From: Moniliophthora roreri
Taxonomy: Eukaryota > Basidiomycota > Agaricomycetes > Agaricales > Marasmiaceae
Length of the DNA: 64,000 nt
Assembly (NCBI GenBank): GCA_001466705.2
Contig: LATX02000212.1
Span: 345,887 to 409,886, forward strand
Reading direction: 5' to 3'
In this document: positions 24,061 through 36,796 of the stretch, piece by piece
Numbering within the stretch: the first letter of the stretch is position 1
Layout of the letters: each line of letters opens with the position of its first letter
Made by a program: the position numbers and the translations under genes
Notes under the pieces: model-generated
Told to the model about the DNA's origin: nothing
What the model saw: the letters and a program-made list of their open reading frames with translations, nothing else
Databases searched by the model: none

Positions 24061-24483
24061 CGCTATGCGAGGCCGGCATGACTGTTGAGCTGTTGAGCGC
24101 TTGAGGTATGACGCGTCTGGTGTGCTGGCATGCTGGCATCGCAAAGTCTTTTTGTATCACGATGTCTATTTCCCGTTATCTACGTCTATCTGGGACTTCT
24201 GGAGGCTACGAAGCCCTTCTTGTCCAGAAAATAGACCTGTGGTTCACGCGTGGAAACCTGACGTATCAGTCAGTCAGGTTCCACTGATTATCATTCACCA
24301 CCGTCACCATCTCTAAGCCTCATGTAGTGACTCCCTATTGTGGCATAACCTCTATAAATTTCCACTCTCTTCTCATCTGATTATTGGTCATTATTCACTC
24401 TACAGCAGCCTCGAAGATAAAACCCCACCCCTTCACCTCACGATAACCCCAACTCTCTGTTGGCTAAACCTTCTATAACAGGC
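24061..24483. other. Segment between unit A and the inserted genes
   Basis: No coding sequence supported. A TATAAAT-like motif near 24352 may serve the plus-strand gene that follows. Confidence 0.3.
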
Positions 24484-25244
24484 ATGCTCAGAATGGAACA
24501 AAGAGGAGATAGAGTTGATATGGAAGCCGAGACGCCTAGCAGGTTGGAAACAAGATACTTGTCATCTCCTGAACATTTTTTACCGCTCCTGAATGTGAAC
24601 CTACAGCTCCTCATTGATATAAAATGCAACTTGTTCGTCGGCATTGAATTTGAAACCAATGCACACCGGAAAATGACCACCACGCACCCGGCACTTGCTC
24701 AACGACTATCCGATCCCACAATACGGAAACAGCTCTTCTCTTCAGAATCGATGGCACTACGAGCGCTTACCAACCCTCTTACCTCCTTTTCCAATACATT
24801 CACACCAGGCACAAGGAGTTTACGGTTGACACGGATTCACAATCTGAAGGATGCTGTTCGACACTGCAGTACAGTTATCAAGTGGAAGAGCAAGGGCCTT
24901 ATCAAGCGCTTTCATTCTAATTTATGGATGGGAATGATGATCCGTATGATTGCGATGGTAAGATTTCATGCTTCGCATCGTTCGTCAAGCTAACCGAAGA
25001 ATTGTAGAGTTATTATCGTTTTGACCCTCACACCGGCAACGTCTTCGCACCTTCTCATCAGGAATCTGCCATGTTTCACGATGGTCGACCGTTCATCCCC
25101 ACCTCTGACTCTGTCGTTATCGGTAGAACCCGACAGCAAGTTGATCCTCACAGTTCACGCTGTGTTCGGATCGATTTTCGAAGTGGAGCATGTGCTTGGA
25201 CAGGCACTGATCCTTCTCAATCTTCCTATCGCAACTGCAAATGA
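24484..25244 (+). CDS. Hypothetical protein in the A-B insert
   Basis: Unrecognised. Two exons, 24484-24957 and 25008-25244, joined by a 50-nt GT-AG intron in phase, give about 236 aa. Exon 1 includes the internal MTTTHPALAQRLSDPTIRKQ and is otherwise basic. Exon 2 reads SYYRFDPHTGNVFAPSHQES and ends in SSYRNCK. A second open stretch at 25297-25471 (from MTTTEIEKPIPLP to an acidic tail ending IDLATSN) could be a further exon in another frame, so the true 3' end is uncertain. A poly(A) run follows at 25562-25575. A later MTTTH start at 24674 is also possible. Confidence 0.4.
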
Positions 25245-25599
25245 CTTACCCCCGAAGGATTAGAGCGTCAATTCCAATGTTCCCCCCGGAGCATCCATGA
25301 CTACGACAGAGATAGAGAAGCCTATCCCGCTTCCCAAGATACGAGGTTTAGGACATTCGGCGCCAGCTTCTCAAAGTATCAAGGCCTGCTTAGACGAGGA
25401 GGAAACGGATGAGAGCAGCGACAGCGACATTGAGTGGGGCACAGTTACCATTGACCTCGCTACTAGCAATTAACTATGTTCTTTACTTGATATATACAGT
25501 ATGAATATACTACTACTAAGCCACAGCGTCAAGAAAGTATATCAAGTGAGTCCGATGATGCAAAAAAAAAAAAAACTCTACTACTCCTCATCCGAATCG

Positions 25600-27140
25600 T
25601 CAACTACAAGTCCCTGTGCTTTGACCTGATCGAGCCACATTACGAGCTTTGAGAGTGTCCTTGATGTGGGTTTGGAGCATCCGCGTTCCATCGGGCTGTG
25701 AGAACTCCACCCAGAACGCTGCCTTCCCAACAGTCGTGTAGCATTTCCCTATAAGCTGCGTGATAACAGGATTAGCTACATGAAAGAAAATGCAACAAAA
25801 CGACACATACCGACCAAACGTACCACGTCTTCTTGAGTAGCTTCCATCGTTTATCCTCGCACCCCTTGATTTTGTGCTTGAAAACGATGGGCCAATACTT
25901 GTATGCAATGCCGCAGTCCTGGATCTTCACAATGCACTTGCCTTCATTCTTCTTCTTGAAATCGGGATGATCATCGGACCACAGAGTTCCGAGTTCATCA
26001 AGGTCCTTGCTGAACGTATGCCTCGGCGGATCGGGCACTGTTGTCTGGTCGAAAATGAGCGCCGTTTCATCATAAAGCTTCAACGACCGCATTCTGGACG
26101 TGTCCTTTCGTTCGTCGCTGATTCCCAACTCTGCCGATTGCAGAGGAACGATCACGGTGGCTGTGGAGTCTGATATTGCCGGATTGATGGTCGTAGTGGG
26201 CGGTGGCTGCTGGCAAATGGAGAGGGATGACTCGGTACTGAGATTTGGCACAGGAAAATTAGCGGTTGGTGCAGAGATGCTCGACGGCCAGGTTTGGGTT
26301 ACCAGCGGCAAGTTGGTGGTCTCTTGCGATTGGGAAATTGGTGCAGAGATATTTAATGTCCAGGTTTGGGTTACCGGCGGCGAGTCGGCAGTCTCTTGCG
26401 ATTGGGAAACGACCGGGACCATCTTCACCTCCAGACCATTGAGTTGAGCAGCGAGCGTCCTTTTTATTGTGGGGACGTTGAGGTTAGTAAACTGCTATAT
26501 GAAAAGCTATAAGCCATACCTTGTTGGCTGCTGCCGGTCGATACGGCTCGGAGTCGTCGGGATCTTCAGCTGCTACCATGCTTGCTTGTGGATTCGGTTG
26601 GAGCATGGGAGATAGAACGTGAAAGGAATGAACTCACGGTTCTGAATTGTTCATTGATCTCTTCGGTACGTGTCTTTTGCGCCGTGCGCAATTGAACGAG
26701 CAGCCAGCCCCACTGATCCCGAAAACTCCTGGCGCCGTCTTCGTGCACGTCGTTCAGATTTCTTCTTGCTTCCTGGTTGCTCTCCTTTATGTGTTCGTCT
26801 TGCTCCAGCCTTGACTCTGAAAATATAATGAGGGGCACGTATAAGGATGACAAACGCAAACTCACCGGCTCCAATTCTCCCAGTTCTCGCTGAGATCCAG
26901 CAATCTCCTCAGCAGGTCAGCCTTATTCCCAGACCTCTTCTCCTTGTATCGATGGCAGAGATCCTTTAATTGAGCGACATTCAAACGATACCTGTTTGGG
27001 ATAAGAATGTCAGTACGTAAAGCGCATCCTGCAACTCTGAAACCTACGGACAATGCTCCTCAGGCACACTATCTTCACTGCCTAGACCCGCCAGCTTGAA
27101 TTTCTGGTTCAATAGCTCAGGTCTATGGCCCGTGGGATCC
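25600..27140 (-). CDS. SAP-like domain hypothetical protein, probably incomplete or degenerate
   Basis: Minus-strand coding pieces with good splice sites: a first open exon near 27140-27062 without an ATG; the next with YRLNVAQLKDLCHRYKEKRS and ADLLRRLLDLSE, which resembles a SAP DNA-binding helix pair; then a helical stretch (LEQDEHIKESNQEARRNLND). A Pro/Ser/Thr-rich low-complexity part with imperfect repeats of SQSQET and VTQTW follows at 26428-26170, then a folded C-terminal part (HTFSKDLDELGTLWSDDHPD, IAYKYWPIVFKHK). The last exon at 25757-25600 reads LIGKCYTTVGKAAFWVEFSQ. The junction near 26460-26520 does not keep phase in my hands and no start codon is found. The locus may be a gene relic or need a different model. 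Function unknown. Confidence 0.45.
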
Positions 27141-28172
27141 TCGCTACGATCTTGTATCCTTCAAAAGGCTCTCCACGCAAATACAGATGAGTCCGTGCCG
27201 TGAGCAAGAGCCCAAGAGAAAACAGGATCACTTTTCCGAGAGGAGAAAAGGCCGAGGTAGCGATGATGTTGAACACTGCAACGGAACCGACGAAACATTT
27301 GGAATTGGCAGCTGGGCCATTTTGAGCTGCAGCAGTCGCGATTGGCCTGTGAGTCGTGTAATTAGCGACGTATAACTTGGGAAGAGCAAAAAATGCGATA
27401 TTATTCGGTGGGTGCAGTGTAGAAAAAACTACGGCGACAACGACGGTGATATGATAGCACGAGGCCCACTTGTTTGGCTACGGGTGTGTGAGCAAATACA
27501 AGCTGCGGCAATCACCCTAAGCGCCAGCATCTGTCTTCGACCACCGCCTCGATTCACGCACGACCGTCATCGACAAAACTATTTACCACCATGCTCTAAC
27601 GGTGGTGTGTCCTTTTTCATGATAATTATAAGCGGCGGTTCTGTTTCATTAAATTTAGCTGCATGCAACCCTCGGTCTACTAGTGACGCTGTGAATGTCT
27701 TCATGAAAGATATATTGATACCGGCACATGTTACTGTGCTTCCTTCTATAACACGCCTCCACAATGAATGCCACTCCAAACTCTTCAGTAGCTTCTATCT
27801 TGAAACCACCATGGTACCATGATGTGGCGCTTTTCCATGTCTTATTCAAATGAGAGATGGTCATTCAAGGTATGCAGTCGTTCGCTCTGTCCATTTGAAG
27901 TCTAATAGCTTCGTATGACAGAGAAAGGGAACGCCATTCATCGATATCGCGCCACTCCATATGCTACATACCAAGTCCTGCAACCACATGAACATCCTTC
28001 AGTTGTGTAGCTCTCTTTGTGCTGCTCATGTGCGATTAACAGTAGTGCTGTATTCTGTTCCATAAAGTTTGTTTGACAGGTTTCCCATGCAGGTATTGGA
28101 ACTATTTGTAGCGCTTGGACGAGTATAAAATGAGCTCACTTCAGTGTCTCAGCATACTTCTTGGCCCTCAAC

Positions 28173-28963
28173 ATGCGAGCATACTATCTTGACGAGGACA
28201 CCACCAGTACCCGAACGTTGCCGAACGACTCTGGTCAGCCGGTCTCCAAAGAGACTTTACGAACTTTGAAAGTGAAGTTCTGGACTCTGAATGGTTCAGA
28301 TGCAGAGCGCAAGGCTTCGCTCAAGCAACTCGGAGAACGCAATGGCTTCGTCGGCGACAATAGCCAAGAGTATGAATTCGACTTTTCGAAAGATGGACTT
28401 CCTGGTATGCCTGATGCGGTGGGTCCCTTTCCTCGATTTCACTGGCACTCTATGTTTTACTTGGATCACTCAGCCTGCACACGGAAAGATGGACCATTTC
28501 TCCCGCGAGTTCGTGCTATACTTTCAGAGCTAAAGTCGGTCTTGAATAACAACCCGTTTTAGCTCTCTACTCTTGACGGATGCTATGGCCTGTTTTCGTT
28601 CCGGAGGAGTATTTTACGATCTTAGGGGTAAAATTTGACTTCTTCCTGTGAAGAGATTAACCTTGACGCGACCTTAGAACCGAATACCGAACGCTTGATA
28701 AGGGTCTCGCTTACTGAGGGAGATACATTTTTCTTCCCAGTAGGCATTGTCTTTCATGCACATGTCAATGAAACCATCGACTCTAATCTAACTGCATACG
28801 CTATGTTCAAGGTACGTAAGAGCTGTGTGTACCAGTAAATATTGTCTAACAGTGGATTCAGTCCTCGAAATCTTTTTCCCAGCAGCTCCCGTTTACTTGG
28901 GACCAAGTGCACGACAAGCACCCTGTAAGAGCAGCATACATCAAAGATCTCGGTTTGTTTTGA
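28173..28963 (+). CDS. Acireductone dioxygenase-like cupin, copy B
   Basis: Same five-exon structure and length as copy A (exon borders shifted by 5168). Starts MRAYYLDEDTTSTRTLPNDS. It is the most diverged of the four: KETLRTLKVKFW in exon 1, a few changes around the exon 3 block (CFRSGGVFYDLRG), but no stops or indels. It also lacks the H-x-H-x3-E motif. Absence of indels despite substitutions argues that coding capacity has been maintained. TATA box at 28124-28130. Confidence 0.72.
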
Positions 28964-29979
28964 ATTCCAATGTTTCATTAACCGGGATATGAAAGCTGTT
29001 CTGTACATATTGTATTATGGCTCACTCATGACATGTTTTATTCTTACGCAAGGAAACCGAATTCCAACACCAACGCAAGCAATTCTGGGGTACGCCCCGC
29101 ATATTCATCATCATTGAACACCTTAATTTTGCCTGATAGGCACGTTCATTACAGCGTCCCGAAAGTTTGTTGGACATTTCCTCCCGGTGATATGATACTT
29201 AGCATGAGGCCCGTTTAATAAAGATAAACGCTGCGGCAATCACCTGAGTCACCTAAGCGCCAGCAGTCTACCTGCGTGATAGCAGGAAAGTGACAGAGTC
29301 AGTCACACTGGGCGCTCGCGTCGCGTGAAGCAGCATCTGTCTTCAACCACCATATCGATTCACGCACGAGCACCAGAAGCACCGTCATCGACAAAACTAT
29401 TTACCACCATGCTCTAACGGTGATGTGTCCCTTTCATGATACCTAGAAGCAGCAGTTCTGTTTCGTTTAATTTAGCTGCACCCAACCCTCGGTCTACTAG
29501 TGACGCTGTGAATGTCTTCATGAAAGATGTATTGATACCGCTTTCATGTTACTGTGCTTCCTTCTATAATGCGCCTCCATAACGAATGCCAATCCAAAGT
29601 CTTCAATAGCTTCTATCTTGGAATCACCATGGTACCATGATGTGGTCTTATTCAAATGAGAGACAGCCATTCAAGGCACGGAGTCGTTTGCTCCTGTCCG
29701 TTCGAAGTCTAATAGCTCCATATGACAGAGAGAGGGAACACCAATCATCGATATCGCGCCACTCCATATGCTACATACCAAGTCCTGCAACCACATGAAC
29801 ATCCTTCAGTTGTGTAGCTCTCTTTGTGCTGCTCATGTGCGATTAACAGTAGTGCTGTATTCTGTTCCATAAAGTTTGTTTGACAGGTTTCCCATGCAGG
29901 TATTGGAACTATTTGTAGCGCTTGGACGAGTATAAAATGAGCTCACTTCAGTGTCTCAGCATACTTCTTGGCCCTCAAC

Positions 29980-30770
29980 ATGCGAGCATACTATCTTGAC
30001 GAGGACACCGCCAGTAACCGAACGTTGCCGAACGATTCCGGTCAGCCGGTCTCTGAAGAGACTCTAGGAACTTTGAAAGCGAAGTTTTGGACTCTGAATG
30101 GTTCAGATGCAGAGTGCAAGGCTTCGCTCAAGCAACTTGGAGAGCGCAACGGCTTCGTCGGCGACAATAGCCAAGAATATGAATTCGACCTTTCGAAGGA
30201 TGGACTTCCTGGTATGCCCGATGTGGTGGGTCCATTTCCTCGATTTCACTGGCACTCTATGTTTGACTTGGATCACTCAGCCTGCACACGGAAAGATGGA
30301 CCATTTCTCCCGCGAGTTCGTGCTATACTTTCGGAGCTAAAGTCGGTCTTGACTAACAACCCGTTCTAGTTCTCTACTCTTGATGGATATTGTTGTCTGT
30401 TTGCGTTCCGGAGGAGTATTTTTCGATTTCAGGGGTAAATTTTGACTTCTTCCTGTGAAGAAATCGACCTTGACGCAACCTTAGAACCGAATACCAACCG
30501 CTTGATAAGGGTCTCGCTTACTGAGGGAGATACATTTTTCGCCCCAGCAGGCACCGTCTTTCATGCACATGTCAATGAAACTATCGACTCTCATTTAACT
30601 GCATACGCTATGTACAAGGTGCGTAAGAGCTGTGTGTATCAGTAAATATTGTCTAACAGTGGATTCAGTCCTCGAAACCTTTTTCCCAGCAGCTTCCGTT
30701 TGCTTGGGATCAAGTGCACGACAAGCACCCTGTAAGAGCAGCATACATCAAAGATCTCGGTTTGTTTTGA
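29980..30770 (+). CDS. Acireductone dioxygenase-like cupin, copy C
   Basis: Same gene structure as A (borders shifted by 6975). Exon 1 is nearly identical to copy A, exon 3 reads LMDIVVCLRSGGVFFDFRG, and exon 4 has FAPAGTVFHAHVNETID. Ends HPVRAAYIKDLGLF. Intact, with the same missing metal motif. It directly follows unit B with about 50 bases of spacer, so B and C are a true tandem pair. Confidence 0.73.
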
Positions 30771-31258
30771 ATTCCAACGTTCCATTAACCGGAATATGAA
30801 AGCTGTTCTGTACATGTTGTATTATGGCTCGCTCATGACATGATTTACTCTTACGCAAGGAAACCGAATTCCAACACCAATGCAAGTGATTCTGGGGTAC
30901 GCCCTGCATATTCATCGTCATTGAACGCCTTAATTTTGCTTGATAAGCACGTTCATTACAGCGTCCCGAAAGTTTGTTGGACATTTCCTCCCGGTGATAT
31001 GATACTTAGCATGAGGCCCGTTTAATAAAGATAAACGCTGCGGCAATCACCTGAGTCACCTAAGCACCAGCTACACGGCCAGACGTTAATAGACACTCAG
31101 TATGAAACCAAGGCTTGACGCCAGGTCTGAGTCCCGCAAACCAGACCTTGTGTAAAGGCGTTTGGAAATACCACGGAGCGATCGAAACACCTCAAAGCGT
31201 CGTTCAATTGTGAAATAAAAATACAGTAATGACATCATATAGTACAAAATGGGACAAG

Positions 31259-32822
31259 TCACCCAGAGTTCCACAAAGCACTCGAGACATTGGGTTGATG
31301 ATCACGAGGGCAGTGTGATTGCGAGGGGGGTAGTCGGCCTGTCCGAGAATAAAACTCTGCTTGCCCATTGAGAGACAGAGGGGGAGAAGAATGTGTGAAT
31401 GAGTTGATGTGAGAATCGCCACCCAGAGGCTCCTGACTGTCGCTTGACGAGCGACGTAATGTGGGCGCAAACTGAACCTCGCGATACGCACAAAGCAATT
31501 GCTCGTGTCGGTGAACAGCATCAGAAGTTGGAAGCATGGAATATGAAGTGGCCGAAAAGTTCGAAGACTGAACCTCAGCTCGAACTCGCTGCGGGCGTGG
31601 ACGTTCTTGGGAAACAGACGCGATTGACCCCGACCTTCTAGGACCACTCCAGGCGGCATCATGAGGTATAACACGAGTTGCAGGGGTAGAAGGTGATACG
31701 CCAAATCTTGGTACATGATTGTGTGAATTGAAGGGACTTGACGAAGGGGCTAGAAGCCTGGGCAAATGAGAAGTAGCCGGCATAATGCTCTCTTGGACGT
31801 TCAAGGGTGGCAGCAGAGATTGAACCCCAGGTGTTTGAGCCTCTCGGTGCAGTGTTTCGCCGACAAGACTCGCCAACTGCTTTCCCTGTTGCCGAGCTGC
31901 TACTTCGTGCTGTGTGCTTGCGTAAATGGTTTCCCGCACCGGAAGTTTTGTGTGAGGAACACGAAAGTTTTGTAGGTATTTTGCATCGCGCATCTGTGCT
32001 GTGTTGAGAACGATGTCGAAGGGGTCATTTTCATGCTCCACCCGCCCTTTCCTGAGATCCGTGTCATGCCTCTCCTGGAGTATGACCGCCGACCGCTTCA
32101 CCTTACATTTCTGCCTAATGCAATCATGTTGCACATTAACTGAGCACAACACATCCTAAATATCGTCAGTGGTCAGATTGACGTGCATCTCATCTCACTT
32201 CAAGACTTACCTCTCGTTCCAGAGCCAAATGCATTTCAGGGTTTTGCAGCTTGAGACGTGGCATCCCATGTTTTGATGACTCAGGACCTGCGTCGAACAG
32301 TTTGACCAGAATCGCATCCCAACCATCGCGATAATGGAGAATCTCGCGAATGTTGGCAATAGACAATATTGCCGGTGACCGAGGCTGAATTGAAGTTGAT
32401 ACGGTAGAGATGGGAGCTGATGCCGACGGCTTTGCACCCCGGATGATGACATATGAGCCTACTCCGACCTTGTTGCCATTACAAAGGGCGATTGTCCGAG
32501 CTGCCCTCAAATTCTTTACAGACCTGTCCTGGATATCATCCCGAGCAAGCCGGGGTAAGGCATCCAAGTACAGAGCCGATTGTGTGGTTGAAAATGCTTG
32601 ATACCGAGAGTAGTCGTCAAGGTCACATTTACCTGCTATAACCAGTCAACAACTAGTACCAGAGAACAGAACTCACTCACTGGAGCCTACTTCCTCTTTT
32701 CTCTTCTCAGCCAATCCTAAATAGCGGCCAATGACATCCCGAGACTTATCGAGAACCTTGAGCGGGCGAGGCCCAACAGTAACTCAATGGCTCACTCGGT
32801 CAGGAACGGCCTTAGGCAACAT
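31259..32822 (-). CDS. Transposon-associated hypothetical protein
   Basis: Multi-exon minus-strand gene within the inserted element. Pieces in order: MLPKAVPDR; LDKSRDVIGRYLGLAEKRKE; a long exon with DYSRYQAFSTTQSALYLDAL, IALCNGNKVGVGSYVIIRG and ILHYRDGWDAILVKLFDAG; then NVQHDCIRQKCKVKRS, TDLRKGRVEHENDPFDIVLN and TAQMRDAKYLQNFR. It ends in a Pro/Ser-rich disordered tail. The Cys/His pattern C-x3-C in the fourth piece could be part of a zinc site. I recognise the general sequence type from Agaricomycete repeat elements but cannot name a family or activity. Exon borders are approximate: main exons at about 32190-32630 and 31259-32150. Confidence 0.5.
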
Positions 32823-32905
32823 GTGAGTAGCTTTCCGCATGAACTGGGGACATATTGGGACTTACTCCACGCTTCCAGGTCCGAGACAGTGTTGACATTG
32901 AGAAT

Positions 32906-33474
32906 ATGATGTCGTTCGAGGCTTTCATGTGTAATTATGGCTCCGTTTATGCATATCCCGGAAGTGAGGCGTATCCGGCTGAGGCGGTCTCTTTTAAAGT
33001 GTTGATGATGGTGCGTACTGTTAACTCTCCACAAACGGGAACCTGTTGTTAATTGCAGCGGTGAAGCGCCGCTTTACGGTTGATAACCCTGATATCGTAT
33101 GGGCCGATGAGGACGAAAGTGGCGGTCAAGGAGGTCAGGATGATTCCGAGGCTCCCAAAAAGAGAAAGAAGACGAATCGTTCTGTTGGTGGTCGTGTCCC
33201 AAAGGGAAAAGACTTCTGGACCCTTTTCGATGCTTTCATGGACTCCAAGGTGAAGGAGAATGGTCGGAAAATCTCCGACCATGCTTGGAAGTCGTAAGTG
33301 CTATAGATAAGTGCTTGGGGCTGGCAGACACTCACCTGAGAGTCCAGATATCTTAGCCTGCTCGCTCATGACGACGATGCTGGCTTTCTAGGACGCATGA
33401 CCGCCAGTGTGGCGAAAAAGAGAAAGGTCGTTGGGTCTTCTGGTCATAGTGATTTTATGGCCACTGTCATGTAG
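32906..33474 (+). CDS. Transposon-associated basic/acidic protein
   Basis: Divergent partner of the minus-strand gene, starting about 80 bases away. Three exons in phase: 32906 to about 33019, 33058-33295 and 33349-33474. Sequence features: MMSFEAFMCNYGSVYAYPGS; VKRRFTVDNPDIVWADEDES; a Lys/Arg-rich nuclear-signal-like stretch (APKKRKKTNRS); KGKDFWTLFDAFMDSKVKEN; and a C-terminal basic cluster (VAKKRKVVG). It looks like a small nuclear protein carried by the element. No function known. Confidence 0.45.
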
Positions 33475-36005
33475 ATCTCTGATCATTTACTGTCTCCCGT
33501 ATTCTTATGCTGTAGATTATGCGTACCATCTCGTGTAAACGTGTCTTTCTCGTTCGTATTTTTACGCGCCTGACTGAGGACGAAAATCTGCTTCCGTTCG
33601 ACGCGAGTGTCAGAGGTGAACGTGACTGGCTTATGTCAGGTTGGACTTCGGCTCCTCGCAAAGTTGTCCTTGCTCTGAACCACAACCAACTCTCCTCCAA
33701 TTCACGTTCTGCAGCCTTTCCACGCATGTCATTCACTCTCATACCCTGTCCTGTGATGCGCAGGTCGACAGAAGTGTCGATCTCGCTTATTTCGGGTTCA
33801 TGTCAGGCGGCAGTAAGCGAGGAGGGTGTCGCTTGATGCAAGGTGCCTTTTATTTCTTTTTGGTCCGGCATCAGGATGGCTTATTTAGTCTTTCTGGAGA
33901 CATCAAACTCAGCTTCTCAGTCGATTCTCAATTTGCAACTTCCACTTCAACGTTTCAAGCCCGTCATGCCTCAAATAGTGAAGGTTCGAGGGTCTCTAAC
34001 GGTTCCTGGCCCTCATGCATGGCATCTACGCCCTCCTATATGGCTTGTTAGACGTCAAACCTATCAAGGCATCCGCGACAATCACATTTCTTCAACACGT
34101 TAGCCTGTATCTGCCTTATCAATCGTTCCTCCTGCGTATCGTGTTTTTGGCGCTTAAGCAGGGGTCTCCATTCCACTACACGAGTCATTTACATCATATC
34201 CTTTAAAGATCAAGACCCTGCCTGGCTCTCAACTCTCACAGCTGTGCTCGCGAGTTCGGGGCAAGTCGGTGTGTTCACAAACCGTGTATCAAAAAGCTCT
34301 GGAGCTCTCAAGGTGCCGCCAACACCTACTAAGGTCGTGCCATCACTTGCCCGTGTATTGAAGAGCGATGCTTGAAGCCATCCAAAGCCATCATTCTCAG
34401 TGGTCCTAGGCATTCAACGCATCAAGATCGTGAAAAATCAAACCCGGATTAGATCCTACCCCTCAAGTCCTGCAAGTCTGGCATGTTCCTTGGGAAGTCT
34501 ATGTCGCCATGGTCGATGCGCCGTCGGTCATCAAGCCTTGCTCCTGCTCATGTCTCTATCAACCACAAAAGTGCTTCAAGCCACTCTACCACTCAAGGCC
34601 CCGTTGATCACGCAAGTCCCTCGGCCAAGTCCCTGTCGTCGATAACGAAGGTTGGAATCGCTGCAAGTCTTTCTCCCCCTCAAGACTCACACTATCGATC
34701 TCGCAAGTGCAAACGGGCAGAGCTTAGCAGCGTATCGTCTCCCGCACACGGATGAATGGTCTGCCCTTACAACTCGTATTTCCACGTTGGCACACTGACT
34801 TTTCTTCTTTCCTTTTTCTCAGCTGCACGAAGGGACTATGGCCGAACAGGCGGTGACTTCTTTCTTGGTTTGGCACTCTCTTCATATTGACCATGCTGAT
34901 TTTGTCCATTTCACAGATTTGCTATCTCAAACCACCGATGTCTTTGTCAGGACTAGAATAATGGCCGGGTATGCATTGGGCAGACAGGATGATGGTGGTT
35001 GGGTATCATAGGGTTTCTCAAGTGCCTTTAGTAGATTGAATACAATTTTGGTATGGGTAACGAACAGGTGGAACCGCAAAAATGAAACAGTGGATAATCC
35101 TGAAATGGATACTGCGGTACCTTTTTTCCTTTGACTCCGGGGTTACTTGGGCAAGGCGTGAAACAGGGCCGAATTGGAATTACCTAAAAACCAGGTGTTG
35201 TGTGAGCAGGGTCAGGCGCCGCTTGAAAATTGGTCTGTTCAAGCGTTGCTTGCAATTGGTAGAACCGCCTGGCTGTGTTGCAGGCTAGGCCGTCTACCTG
35301 CGTGATAGCAGGAAAGTGACAGAGTCAGTCACACTGGGCGCTCGCGTCGCGTGAAGCAGCATCTGTCTTCAACCACCATATCGATTCACGCACGAGCACC
35401 AGAAGCACCGTCATCGACAAAACTATTTACCACCATGCTCTAACGGTGATGTGTCCCTTTCATGATACTTAGAAGCAGCAGTTCTGTTTCGTTAAATTTA
35501 GCTGCATCCAATCCTCGGTCTACTATGACGTTGTGGATGTCTTCATGAAAGATGTATTGATACCAGTTCATGTTACTGTGCTTCCTTCTATAATGCGCCT
35601 CCATAACGAATGCCAATCCAAAGTCTTCAATAGCTTCTATCTTGGAACCACCATGGTACCATGATGTGGTCTTATTCAAATGAGAGATGGTCATTCAAGG
35701 TATGGAGTCGTTCGCTCCTGTCCGTTTGAATTCTAATAGCTTCGTATGACAGAGAGAGGGAACACGAATTATCGATATCGCGCCATTCCATATGCTACAT
35801 GCCAAGTCCTGCAACCACATGAACATCCTTCAGTTGTATGACTCTCTTTGTGCTGCTCATTGCGGCGATTAACAGTAGTGCTGTATTCTGTTCCATAAAG
35901 TTTGTTTGACAGGTTTCCCATGCAGGTATTGGAACTATTTGTAGCGCTTGGACGAGTATAAAATGAGCTCACTTCAGTGTCTCAGCATACTTCTTGGCCC
36001 TCAAC

Positions 36006-36796
36006 ATGCGAGCATACTATCTTGACGAGGACACCGCCAGTAACCGAACGTTGCCGAACGATTCCGGTCAGCCAGTCTCTGAAGAGACTCTAGGAACTTT
36101 GAAAGCGAAGTTTTGGACTCTGAATGGTTCAGATGCAGAGCGCAAGGCTTCGCTCAAGCAACTCGGAGAACGCAATGGCTTCGTCGGTGACAATAGCCAA
36201 GAGTATGAATTCGACGTTTCGAAAGATGGACTTCCTGGTATGCCTGATGCGGTGGGTCCCTTTCCTCGATTTCACTGGCACTCTATGTTTGACTTAGATC
36301 ACTCAGCCTGCACACGGAAAGATGGACCATTTCTCCCGCGAGTTCGTGCTATGCTTTCAGAGCTAAAGTTGGTCTTGACTAACAACCCGTTCTAGTTCTC
36401 TACTCTTGATGGATATTGTTGTCTGTTTGCGTTCCGGAGGAGTATTTTTCGATTTCAGGGGTAAATTTTGACTTCTTCCTGTGAAGAAATCGACCTTGAC
36501 GCAACCTTAGAACCGAATACCAACCGCTTGATAAGGGTCTCGCTTACTGAGGGAGATACATTTTTCTTCCCAGCAGGCACCGTCTTTCATGCACATGTCA
36601 ATGAAACTATCGACTCTCATTTAACTGCATACGCTATGTACAAGGTGCGTAAGAGCTGTGTGTATCAGTAAATATTGTCTAACAGTGGATTCAGTCCTCG
36701 AAACCTTTTTCCCAGCAGCTTCCGTTTGCTTGGGATCAAGTGCACGACAAGCACCCTGTAAGAGCAGCATACATCAAAGATCTCGGTTTGTTTTGA
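36006..36796 (+). CDS. Acireductone dioxygenase-like cupin, copy D
   Basis: Same five exons as copy A (borders shifted by 13001), intact. Starts MRAYYLDEDTASNRTLPNDS; exon 4 reads GDTFFFPAGTVFHAHVNET. Its upstream 700 bases match unit C almost exactly, so C and D probably arose in one duplication and were later separated by the 4.2 kb insertion. Like A-C it has no H-x-H-x3-E metal motif after splicing. Confidence 0.73.

Larger units (their letters stand above)
31075..35293. mobile_element. Putative 4.2 kb DNA transposon splitting units C and D
   Basis: Comparison of the B-C junction with the C-D junction shows a 4.2 kb insertion. Its ends are short inverted sequences, ACGGCC at 31075 and GGCCGT at 35293, each flanked by TAC, which would be a 3-bp target duplication. 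It contains two divergent genes and no recognisable transposase, so it may be non-autonomous or carry an unfamiliar transposase. The right third (33.5-35.29 kb) shows no supported coding sequence. Confidence 0.55.
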
